Below are positions 1 through 11,200 of a stretch of DNA of 64,000 nucleotides, in pieces. The stretch comes from Saussurea involucrata (taxonomy: Eukaryota; Streptophyta; Magnoliopsida; Asterales; Asteraceae), in contig CM066321.1 of assembly GCA_033807775.1 (NCBI GenBank), positions 47,100,555 through 47,164,554 of the forward strand. The letters run 5' to 3'. The position numbers and the translations under genes were made by a program. Positions within the stretch are counted from its first letter, which is position 1. Each line of letters opens with the position of its first letter. Below the pieces are notes generated by a model that made no database searches, was not told the DNA's origin, and worked only from the letters and a program-made list of their open reading frames with translations.

Positions 1-842
1 GCATTCAGTTCAGCCTCATTCTGAAGCAAACCGTATAGAGTTTTAGAAGACTTCGAGCTACACGCGATGATGATTGCTTCCGCATTAATGAACTTCACAA
101 CGTATAATTCAAGTGCTCCATGTTAGATATATTAAACTCTTTACGGTATTATGCTAAAATCGATTTCTAATCATGTGTTTATGTTCCTATGCCCTTCATT
201 ATTATTATCATATGCTTAAGAACATCTCATATGAATATAACATTACCTACTCTTAACTTTGCCTTTTTTTCCTTTTTGTAATTTTGATCCAAAATAGTTG
301 TTTTCACTTTTCGTTTGTACTTGGAGGCTGACCTGGAAAAAAAAAGTTCTAAGTAGTGGCACACTTTAACTATACAAAAATATCTAAAGAAAAATTTCAC
401 AATATTATCCGTTGGTTGGTTGTTTGTTCTTACATAAAATAAAAGAGACCCATGTTTGAGTCTTGTCTACATATATTTTAAAAAACACGAGGTATATAAA
501 AAAACACCAAAATTGAAGGTAAAAAAACAACAAATTTGACAATAGTGGGACTCGAAGCTGGGCCTTTTATACGAAGGCAGGAACATTTACCTCTCTGCCA
601 TTAAAGTATATTTCTGTTTCCAAAACTATAAGGTGTAATTTTTTTCGTTTATGATGGAACCATGAAGTAGTACTTTTTTATTTGTTGAGGTTGACCGGTT
701 GATGGTAAACATGAACAATAAGATGCTACCATGCCAGCACCAGTCCTTTAGAAAGTGACCAATTCTATTTATTTATTCTAATTCGTACTCATAACAATCA
801 TATTAAAACGGTGCAGGATCAGGATGGGTTACATCTCAATTC

Positions 843-877
<35 letters not shown>

Positions 878-1464
878 GTAGCCAATTAAGAAAATGAAAT
901 TCTTTATTTGTAACCAAACTGGGACCAGAGGATGCTCTTTAGTCATCTGAAAGTGAAATCTTACAAAATACCAAATTCTTAACAATCATTTATATATGTT
1001 TCCCTAACATTTTATATCATGTATTTTGTCTTTTTGGAATTTATTTTATGAATTTCTGTTATCTTGATAGAGTGAGCGAGTCTTCTGTTTAACTCTCTTA
1101 TCTTGTTTTTGAACATGTTTATCACTTGGTTATCAATTAGTTTAATGGATAATTATTGTTAGCAGAATATATATAATGTTTGATAGCATCTATCCAACGG
1201 ACCAAACAAGTTTAGAGGTCATGTAAGTTAAATTGGATCATCTGCAATAAGATTCTATAATAAAATAAGCATAGTTAATTATATGGTGCTTGTTGTGAAC
1301 TAAGAAGCCAAACCCTTTGATGAATATATATCATTGAAGTTGGCCACAACTAGAGCATATGTGATTTGCTAGCTATTTCAAGGTAAACACCATGACTAAT
1401 CACTGTTTTTCTTTTGCTCATTAACATATATGGTTTCAATCTATATATATATATATATATATAC
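1..1464. other. 5' flank of the ABCB gene, AT-rich
   Basis: No convincing coding sequence is seen here. The stretch is AT-rich and has a TA microsatellite at about 845-875 and another at about 1443-1462. The only structured item is a tRNA-like head at about 540-605, listed separately. Distal promoter elements of the downstream ABCB gene may lie here, but none can be named from sequence alone. Confidence 0.6.
540..605 (-). repeat. possible tRNA-derived SINE head (relic)
   Basis: On the minus strand this segment reads an A-box-like word (TGGCAGAGAGG, + coordinates about 590-600) and about 30 nt later a B-box-like word (GCTTCGAGTCC, + coordinates 548-558; one mismatch to GGTTCGANTCC). That spacing fits a Pol III internal promoter of a tRNA-derived SINE. 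No cloverleaf closes around it, so it is not called a tRNA gene. No target duplication or A-tail was defined. Confidence 0.35.
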
Positions 1465-1703
1465 ACGTGCCAAATGTTTTCCGGGTTATAAGCACTTACC
1501 CGCAAGGGTCACTACGATCACTTATATATCTTATATTGGGTAACATTCTTGGCCATCAAAATGGATTGTTGGTAAGGGTCAGCGCTTACCGGGTAAGATT
1601 CTTGGTCCTTGCTATGCCTCTTAACGGATAAGATTCTCGGTCCTAGTCATGCTCACCCGGTAAGATAAGTGACACCTAGTAAGCGCATTTGGTAAACGAC
1701 CCC
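1465..1703. repeat. Tourist-like MITE in the promoter region
   Basis: The block is built from repeated TTACCGGGTAAG-type words and ends in ...GGTAAACGACCCC followed by TAA. Its right end and interior match MITE copies in introns 5 and 7, which have GGGGCCGTTTACC inverted ends and TTA/TAA target duplications. The left end is diverged. It lies about 300 bp upstream of the ABCB start codon. Confidence 0.6.
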
Positions 1704-1732
1704 TAAATCAGTATCATGTTTTTATTTATTAG

Positions 1733-1930
1733 CACTACAACAAAATTGGGGTTATAGCTAAGACGCCGTAAATGTCTAATAGACAGATTTACACAACTTA
1801 GTAATTTGATTGGACCAAACACTTGTGTGTGCTATGTAAAATTATTATAGTAAGTTTATAGGACCCTTGAACAAAGTCTTTGGAACAATTTTAAAATAAA
1901 GTGTTGTATTAATATGACTATCATATGTTT
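1733..1930. repeat. half copy of the CACTA-ended MITE near the ABCB start
   Basis: It begins CACTACAACAAAATTGGG and continues with the diagnostic family interior (GACGCC, GTCTAATAGAC, GGACCAAACA, AGTTTATAGGAC). The matching right half with the inverted end is not found before the ATG at 1997, so this is a truncated copy. Its position means it may lie within the promoter or 5' UTR of the transporter gene. Confidence 0.65.
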
Positions 1931-1967
1931 TGAATGGATGTAATTTATAATTAAGGCAGATAAGAGA

Positions 1968-1976
1968 TATATAAAA
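1968..1976 (+). promoter_or_regulatory. possible TATA box upstream of ABCB
   Basis: TATATAAAA lies 21 bp before the ATG at 1997. That is too close for a normal 5' UTR if transcription starts about 30 bp downstream. The real promoter may be further upstream, or an untranslated exon may exist. This is a weak call based on sequence match only. Confidence 0.25.
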
Positions 1977-1996
1977 GCATTTGGGGAAGTGAAGAT

Positions 1997-2287
1997 ATGG
2001 ATGAAGAAATGAAACCAGTTAAAGGCATTGGATCAACAACAGAAGCAGAAGCAGCAAAAATATCAAAAGATTCATCAGCTGACAGCAAAAGTAGTGATGA
2101 TGTAGTCCCATATTACAAGCTTTTTTCCTTTGCTGACTCCACTGACTTGTTACTAATGCTGATGGGAACAATTACTGCCATTGGAAGTGGGATCAGCATG
2201 CCTCTTCAGACCTTAATTTTTGGGGAGTTAATTGACACATTTGGAGAGACTACAGATAAAACAGCCATTGTTCATCTAGTTTCCAAG
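1997..2287 (+). CDS. ABCB: ABCB exon 1 (residues 1-97)
   Basis: It starts at ATG 1997 and ends at AAG before GTATAT. It encodes a Ser/Lys-rich cytosolic N-terminus and the first membrane helix of TMD1 (about residues 51-79, [15 protein letters not shown]...). The frame ends in phase 0. Confidence 0.9.
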
Positions 2288-5200
2288 GTATATGTTAAAC
2301 CCTTTTCTATCCTCAAGGCCTGTTTTCGAGAGCAATCTAATAGGGCTCCCACTACAACAAAATTGAGTTTATAGGACGCCTAAAATAACCAAGAGTGTTT
2401 TATATGACCCAAGTTTGTAGGACCAAACAAAAATGCGTCATATCTAAAAGTGTTACAACAAGTTTATACGATGCTTTCGCTCGTCGTACAAGTTTTTAAG
2501 ACATTTTCGAAATAAAGTGTCGTATTAGCTATTTTATATGACGCTTTTAAAAAAGTGTTCTATAAGCCAATCTTTTTATATGACACTTGTGTTTAATACG
2601 ACTCTTTTTCAAATAGTGTCCTATAAAATAGTTAATGGGACACTTTATTTAAAAGAACGTCCTAAAGAAATCTTTTAGGACGTCCAAAAACGTCCTAGAA
2701 ATTTATTGTAGCATTTTTAGATTTGACACCTTTTTGTTTGGTCTTATGAACTTAGAGCACCCCAATGGGGAGGTTCATGCCACGCTGTCACTTTGAAGAA
2801 CCGGTCCAAATTTTTTGAGGGCGCTGGGGAGGAAGTGGTTTCTCCTCCACGTGGAGGAGCGCTTCCAATTTAAGAACCGCTTCATGAACAATAAATGGGT
2901 CCCACTCCAGCACTCCTTCCTCAAATTTAATTAGTTTATATTTATTTTTTTCTTAAAATGGGTCCAGCTTCCAATTTAAGAACCGTGTCATGAATTATCA
3001 AATGTTTGTATTTTATTAAAATGTGATTTAATTAGTCTATATTTTTTTTATCAAATTTAATTAGTTTAATTCATTAAAAAATAAAAAATTATATAATTCT
3101 ATTTTTTTAATTTTAACGTATTGTAACTTTCACTTATTGTAACTTTTAATATTTTTAATTATTGTGATTTTTTTAATTATTAATTATTGTCTTTTAATTA
3201 TAATTATAATTAAAGTTTAGTTATTGTTTTTTATTAAATTAACCATGAACCGGTTCATGATTGGGAGTCAGAGGTTTATAAAATGAGTATGAAAGAGAAA
3301 ACTGATGTGGCAGAGAGAGAAAGCTGATGTGGCAGAGTCATAAATCTCTGAAGAGGTTCATGACTGGGGATGCTCTTAGGTCTTATAAAACACTCTATTA
3401 GGACACTTAGTTATTTTAGGCTTCGTATAAACTCAATTTTGTTAGAGTGTCCACATATTTTCACATGGCATCATAGCCAAAATTTACCACTCTAGACAAT
3501 CTGTATTCGTCCAGTCTCGTCTTGTCTGGCGTGTTAGAGTCCCACATTTGCAAGACTTGGACAATTTCACTTCTATATATGTTGGAAATCCTTGATCTTC
3601 TCACAGGCTCTTTTGGAGAGTAATCTAATGGGGTTTTACATATTCTCACAATATATAGTGCCCATTTTCATATGAGAATCAAATTAAAGTTAATTATACT
3701 GTAAATGTGAGATTATATAATTGTTATGTTCAGGTATCTCTCAAATATGTCTACTTGGCTCTGGGAGCTGGTATTGCAGCCTTTTCTCGTAAGCTTATTA
3801 TTGCAATAACACCTTTCTTAATTGATTGATAACTAGCACACTTATGTTTTATGTGTCTAATTACCAAGAACACGTATATGTTACTTACATGATAGAGGTG
3901 GTTTGCTGGATGGTGACCGGGGAGAGGCAGGCTGCACGAATAAGAAGTTTATACTTGAAAACAATACTGAGGCAAGATGTGGGATTTTTTGATCAAGAAA
4001 GTAAGACTGGAGAAATTGTTGAACGTATGTCCGGTGATACTGTTATTATTCAGGATGCAATGGGAGAAAAGGTACTATTCCATGCAATCACACTAAACAA
4101 CCATATATACACTTATTACACTACAACAAAATTGGATTTTATAGAACCTTAAAAATGTATAGTGTTCTAATAGACTGCTTTATATGAGTTTGGTTTATAC
4201 GACCAAATAATTGGGTGTCTTAAGTAAACGTGTTACAATAGGTTTATAAGATGATTTCAGGGTCTTAACAAGTTTTTTAGGACAGAAGAAAAAAAACCTT
4301 GATAGTGAGTATGACTTTTCATTTCCTGTTTGGTCTTTCATTTCAATAAGTAGTCATGTCACAATACTTGTCTTATTAAATCAAGGGTCCTAGAAAAAGA
4401 TATATTCAAAAAGTGTGCTATAAAAATGCTAACAGGACACTTTGTTAATTCGTTAAGACACCAAAAAACATCCTATAAACTTATTGTAACACTTTTACAA
4501 CACTTGTTTGGTCCTATAAACTTGGATATTTTTAACCCGATTTTGTTATAATGTTATATAGTAATCGGTCGGTTCAAATGTACGTAATTCTTTTGAGTAT
4601 TATAACTTTCAGGTTGGGAAATTCATACAACTGACTTCAACATTCTTTGGAGGCTTTGTGATTGCTTTTTCAGAGGGATGGCTTCTTGCCCTTGTGTTAT
4701 TATCTTCAATTCCTCTTCTTGTGATTTCGGCTGCCTTTATGACTGTCGTAATGACAAAGCTAATGTCAAAGGGCCAAGCGGCTTATTCTCTTGGTGCTTC
4801 TGTAGTTGAACAGACAATTAGCTCTATCAGAACTGTGAGAATTCTCAACACTATCTCTCCCTTCATGTTTTATGATCTTTAATTCTAATATATAGTTTTT
4901 TTTTTGTTACATACAGGTTGCATCATTCACAGGGGAGAAACAAGCCGTTGCCAAGTATGAAAAGTCTCTTAGGACTGCTTACAAGGCTGGGGTGCAAGAA
5001 GGTCTTGTTGCTGGAATTGGTAATGGTATATTTATGATGTGTGTATTCTGTTGCTACTCTTTGGCCATATGGTTTGGGGGCAGATTGATTATAGAAAAAG
5101 GATATACGGGAGGACAAGTTATAAATGTGATGATCGCTGTCTTGATAAGCTCCTTGTAAGTTCCTTCTCTTTTACCTTCATTTTACACAATTTAGGGGCC

Positions 5201-8200
5201 GTTTACCATCACAATTTAAGATTGGTGGTAAAGACCATTATCTCAAACCGGGTAAGTGTTTCTTACTCGATAAAAGGCAATGAGTATTTAGTTAACTGGT
5301 AAGAGAAGTTAGGGTTTAATAAACAGCCCCTTCACTACAAGAAAATTTGGTTTATAGGACGTCAAAATAGAGGCTAAGTGTCCTAATAGACCGCTTTATA
5401 GAATTTAAGTTTATATGACCAAACAATAAAACATTCTTAAGTGTTACAATAAGTTTATAGGAAGCTTTTGCACGACTTAAGAAGTTTTTGTACTACAATT
5501 TTGAAATAAAACATTCTATTAATCTTTTATATGACACTATCTGAAGAAGTATCTTATAAAACAAGTGCCCTGTTAAAAGAAGTGTTCATGTGACACTTCT
5601 CAAATAGCTAATATGATAATTTGTTTTAAAAAATGTTCTCCTTGTTAAAACGTTGAAAAGCATCATATAAAACTTATTGTAATACTTTTAGATATGGCGC
5701 TTTATTATTTGGTACTATAAACTTAATTCCTATAAAGCGGTCTATTAGGACACTTAGGGGCATTTCCCAGATGCTTACCGAGCTGAGTAAGCACTTAGAG
5801 GGTGTCACTTGCTTTAGTGGGTGGGCAAGGACCAAAATTATTTTACCGGTAAGAGGCATAGCAAGGACCGATATTCCTACCCGCTAAGTAAGGGAGAAGA
5901 CTCTTACCCGGTAAGCACTTACCGCTTAAAAGCCGCTTACAACAATCCATTTTGATGGCCAAAAATGTTATTCGATTAGGTAAGCAAACGTGGTAATTAT
6001 TGCCGGTAAACGCTTACCCAATAAGCGTTCGGTAAAAAGCCCCTTACACATTTTTTTGTGTCCTATAAACTCAATTTTGTAGTAACGCCTATTCTTATTA
6101 GTCGTAGCTACCTACTTTTGGTATGATATTTTAGGAATTCTGAAAACTGTTTTAATGATCAGTTCTTTAGGCCAGGCTTCACCATGCTTGAGTGCATTTT
6201 CCTCCGGAAGAGTTGCAGGTTTCAAATTATTCCAAGTAATAGATAGAAAGTCAGAAATAGATCCTTATGACACTCGTGGTCGGAAACTAGAAGACATTCA
6301 TGGTGATATTGAACTACGCAATGTTACGTTTAGCTATCCGGCTAGACCCGAGGAACGAATCTTTAACGGGTTTTCCCTCACCATACAAAGTGGCACAACC
6401 ACGGCGTTAGTTGGTCAGAGTGGAAGTGGGAAATCGACTGTAATCAGCCTGCTAGAAAGATTTTATGATCCCCAAGAAGGTGAAGTTGTTATTGATGGCA
6501 TAAACATCAAAGAGTACCACCTGAGATGGCTTAGAGGCAAGATTGGCCTTGTTAGCCAAGAACCAGTTTTGTTCACTTCGACTATTAAAGATAATATTGC
6601 TTACGGGAAGGATGGTGCAACACTAGATGAGATCAAAGCGGCTGCAGAGCTCGCCAATGCTGCCAAATTTATCGACAAATTCCCCCAGGTTTAATTTAAT
6701 TTATTTTAACGAATTTATCTTCCTTAGATTACGTTGTTCATTACGTTCTTCCACCTAACACTACAACAAAATCGGTTTTAATGGGATGCCACATATATCT
6801 AAGTGTCACAATAGACTACTTTACACGAGTTATATTTATAGGACCAAACAATTGTGTGGTTGGTGTAAAAGTGTTGCAATAAGTTGATATGATGCTTTTG
6901 AGCTTTCAAACGAGTGTTTTACGACATTTTAAAATAAAAGGTCTTATTAGTATTTTTATATGACATGATTTAAAAAAGTGCCTTATAAAAACAAATGTCT
7001 TATAAAAAAGATTTTGTTCATAGGAAACTTTTCAAAAGTGTCATATATAAAGCTAATAAAACACTTTATTTCAAAATTAAGTGTCCTAAAAAGCGCTAGC
7101 ATGCCCAAAAGCGTATAGTCAACTTATTGTAACACTTTATATAGGATAGGACGTGTGTTTGTCCTATAAACATAAATCCAACAAAACAAATTATTAGGAC
7201 ATTTAAACATATTTGACGTCTCATAAGTAAATCCAATTTTGTTGTTGTGTAAACTAATCTTCTAAAGATTTAATTAATCTGTATATCTTGTTTTGGTGAA
7301 ATGCATCTATACATGTAGGGACTAGATACAATGGTGGGTGACCATGGAACTCAGATGTCTGGAGGTCAGAAGCAGAGAATTGCAATAGCGAGGGCAATCT
7401 TGAAAGACCCGAGGATTTTACTACTTGATGAAGCTACGAGCGCTCTTGACGCAGAATCGGAGAGGGTTGTTCAAGAGGCACTTGATAGAATCATGGTTAA
7501 CCGAACAACGGTCATTGTAGCCCATCGTTTGACCACTATTAAAAATTCTGATCTAATCACTGTTATTCATCAAGGGAAGATTGTAGAGAAAGGTCCTTTT
7601 TCTTTCTTTTCACTACATATCTTTTTATAAGACACTTGGTTTTATAAGATATTATTCAAATTATGCATATGAAAAAAAAACTAATAGAACACGTGGAGGC
7701 CGTTAACCAAATGCTTACCGGGTGTCACCTTCAGGATGAGCATGACAAGGAACTAGAATCTTACCCGGTAAGAGTCATAGCAAGGACGAAGGCTCTTACC
7801 GGGTAAATGAGGGATAAGACTCTTACCCGGTAAATGAGAGAAGACTCTTACCCGTAAGCGCTTACCAAGTAAAAGTTGCTTACCAACAATCCATTTTGAT
7901 AGCCGAGAATGTTATCCGATAAAGTAAGGGGCCGTTTACCAAATGCTTACTGGATAAGCACTTACCGACAAGAGTCACCACTCTCATTTACCTTACGGGG
8001 TAACATTCCCGGCCATCAAAATGGGTTGTTGGTAAGCGTTTATAAGCCGGTAAGCGCTTACCGGGTAAGAGTAATCACCCTCACTTACCGGGTAAGACTC
8101 TCGATCCTTGTCTTCCTGTAACCAAGATTCTCGATCCTTGTTATGTTCACCCAGTAAGGTAATTGAACCGGTAAGCGCTTACCAAGGTAAATGTTTAGTA

Positions 8201-11200
8201 AACGGCCCCTAAGTAGCGTTCTTGCGGGTAAGCTCTTGTGGGTAAGCACTTACCCGCTAAGCGTTTGGTAAACGGACCCTTAGTGTCCTAAAACACTTGG
8301 TAAGATGCCCAAAAGTGGCTTATAAACTTATCGTAACACTTTTACATAGGACACAGATTGTTTGGTCCTTAAACTTAAGTCCTGTGAAGAAGCCTATAGG
8401 GACATTTAGACATATTTGGCGTCCTATAAAACTGATTTTGTGGTAGTGATGGTAGTTTGAATCAACCTGCAGGTTCACACGCTGAGCTATTACAAGATCC
8501 TGAAGGTCCATACTCCCAGCTTATACGATTACAAGCGCTTAACGAACACTTAGAAAAACAAGAAGCCGAGATCAATGTGACTTCTGTAAGTCGAGAATCA
8601 TCTAATCTTGGTAACAGTAATCGCCATTCAATTTCAACCGCAATCAGCACTTATTTTGAGGAACCGAAACCTGATCAAAATCAACCAGATTCTCACACAT
8701 CTTCAGATGTCTTCCTTCTTCGATTGGCTTATCTAAACAAGCCAGAAATCCCGATTTTACTACTAGGTTCTATAGCTGCTGTAATTAATGGTGCAATTTT
8801 ACCTATATTCGGGTATCTTCTTTCAAATATCATAAAGATTTTCTTTAAGCCAGCTCACGAGCTTCGAAAGGAATCAGATTTCTGGGCATTGATGCTTCTT
8901 GTGCTTGGTTTCGCAAGTTTAATAGCAACGCCATTAAGGACATACTTTTTTGGTGTAGCCGGGTGTAAGTTGATACGAAGAATACGATTAAGATGTTTTC
9001 AGAAAGTGGTTCAGATGGAGATAAGTTGGTTTGATAAGGCTGAAAATGCAAGTGGTTTAATTGGGGCAAAGTTGTCTGCAGATGCAGCATCTGTGAGAGG
9101 TTTGGTAGGGGATACAGTTTCTTTACTTGTTCAGAACACGGCCACAGCCGTTGCCGGTTTGCTTATCGCGTTTTTGGGAAACTGGCAGTTGGCTCTTATA
9201 GTTCTAGTAATGTTGCCATTGATAGGACTTAATGGATATCTTCAGTTGAGATTCATTAGTGGATTCAGTGCTGATACAAAGGTGAGATACTTGTTTCATT
9301 TTTGTTATTTGTAATTGTTAAGAGTCCCATATTGGCTAGACTTGAACCATTTATTTTTTATATGTGTTGGAACTTCTCCTCTCTCCTCAAGGGCTCTTTT
9401 GGAGAGTAATCTAATGGAGTTCCACTTATTCATACATGGTATAGGTCTACCACTCTAGAGACTCAACACTTTGGGGCAATCTGTAGTTGTCTAGCCCACT
9501 TTCGAAACTCTGGGACATGCTGTGCCCATCTATCCTTCACTGGAGGGGGTGTCTTAGAGTCCCATATTGGTTAGAGTTGGACTATTTTCTCATCAATATA
9601 TTTTGGAACCTCCCTTCTCTCCTCGAGGGCTCTTTTGGGGAGTAATATAATGAGGTTCCACATATTCTCACATGGTATAAGAGCCGAGGTCTACCACTCT
9701 AGTGACTTGATACTCTGGGGCAATCTCTAGTCATCTAGCCCCCTCTTGAAACCTTGGGACATTTTGTTCCCACCTAGCCTTCGTTAAAGGGGGCATTGTT
9801 AGAGTCGAAATCGGCTAGACTTGAACCATTTATCCTCAATATATTATGGAACTTTCCTTCTTTCCTCAATGGCTCTTTTAGAGAGTAATACAATGGGGTT
9901 AACATATTCTCATATGGTATCAGAGCCAAGGCCTACACTCTTAGGGGCTCAATACTATGGGCCAATGAAATTTGTAATTGTCTAGCCTCCATTGGAGGGG
10001 GTGTGCTAGAGTCTCACATCGGCTAGACTTGGACCATTTCTCCTCGATATATGTTAGAACCTCCCTTCTCTCCTCAGGGGCTCTTCTGAAGAGTACTCTA
10101 ATGTGGTTCCACATATTCTCATAGATAAATGTGATGGAAATTGAAATAAAAACTTGTTGAATGAGATATTGTTTTCGTATTGGGTTTTCTAGAAACTATA
10201 CGAAGATGCAAGTCAAGTTGCGAGTGATGCAGTAGGAAGCATTAGAACAGTGGCTTCGTTTTCTGCTGAAGAGAAGGTGATGAAGCTATATGAAAAGAAA
10301 TGTGAAGGCCCCCGAAGAGCAGGAATCCAACAAGGTTTAATAAGCGGTGTTGGTTTTGGGTTGTCCATGTTTTTGTTATTTGTAGTGTATGCAACCAGCT
10401 TCTATGTTGGAGCTCGTTTTGTTGCAGCCGGCAAGACTACGTTCTCTAAAGTTTTCCAGGTAGGGAGGTTGTGCACCAGCTTACTTCACTACAACAAAAT
10501 TGGGTTTATGGGAAGCCAAAAATGTCCATGTGTCTTAATACACTACTTAATAGGAGTTAAGTTTATAGGACTAAACAATTGTGTGTCCTATATAAAAGTG
10601 TTCGCAATAAGTTTATAGAACGTTTCTGGCTATCTAAACAAGTTTTTTAGGGCACTTGTAAAATAAAGGAATAATAGTTTTTTCTATAGGACACTTTGGA
10701 AAAGTATCCTATGAACACATTTTTACATAGACGCGTGCTTTTATAGGAAGTTTTTCAAAATATGTCAGATAAAAAGTTAATATGACATTTTATATCAAAA
10801 GCATACTAGAAAGGGAAATTGACCAAAATAGCCAAATGGATCCCTCCTATTCTCTTTTTAGCCCACATCTTTCTGATAGATCAAAATACCCTTAGATTTC
10901 CCAAGCCCACAATTTGCAACTCAAGATATGTAGGTCTTCCGAATTTAAATATGATTTTGATGGGGAAACTTACGAAATGTGTTTGGCGGGAAATTTCCTT
11001 GGTGGCTTGCAAAATCTCCTGGGTGACTTGCGAAATGGCCCACCAGAATTATATCTTAATATGAAAAGTACATTTCGCAAGTTGTGAAATGGGTATCTGA
11101 GAAATATTGGCTATTTTTGGGCCAAACCAGAAAAAAGTGGATTATAAAGTGAATAAGGGGGAGCCATTTGGCTATTTTGGTCTATTTTCTGTCCTAGAGA

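Larger units (their letters stand above)
2310..3650 (+). mobile_element. TRIM relic in intron 1, split by a CACTA-ended MITE
   Basis: Bases 2310-2349 and 3450-3531 together match the end of a TRIM LTR (…GAGAGCAATCTAAT…CACATATTTTCACA) followed by a degenerate primer-binding site TGGCATCATAGCC. A second LTR starts TGTTAGAGTCCCACAT at 3532 and ends ATTCTCACA at 3650. The same LTR occurs four times in intron 8. The MITE at 2350-3449 sits inside the first LTR. Confidence 0.75.
7611..8448. mobile_element. CACTA-ended MITE copy, intron 7, with two nested Tourist-like MITEs
   Basis: The left end CACTACA is degenerate; the right end …GATTTTGTGGTAGTG is good. Most of the left half is displaced by Tourist-like copies at about 7695-8279 and 7928-8209. 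The remaining interior (CGTAACACTTTTACATAGGA) belongs to the CACTA-ended family. Confidence 0.72.

Noticed and set aside
5039..5302. 87-codon ORF overlapping exon 5 in another frame
   Set aside because: It runs through the exon 5 donor site; the family frame is the other one.
10819..11064. 81-codon ORF in intron 9
   Set aside because: It lies wholly inside a nested MITE with inverted ends; no protein similarity.
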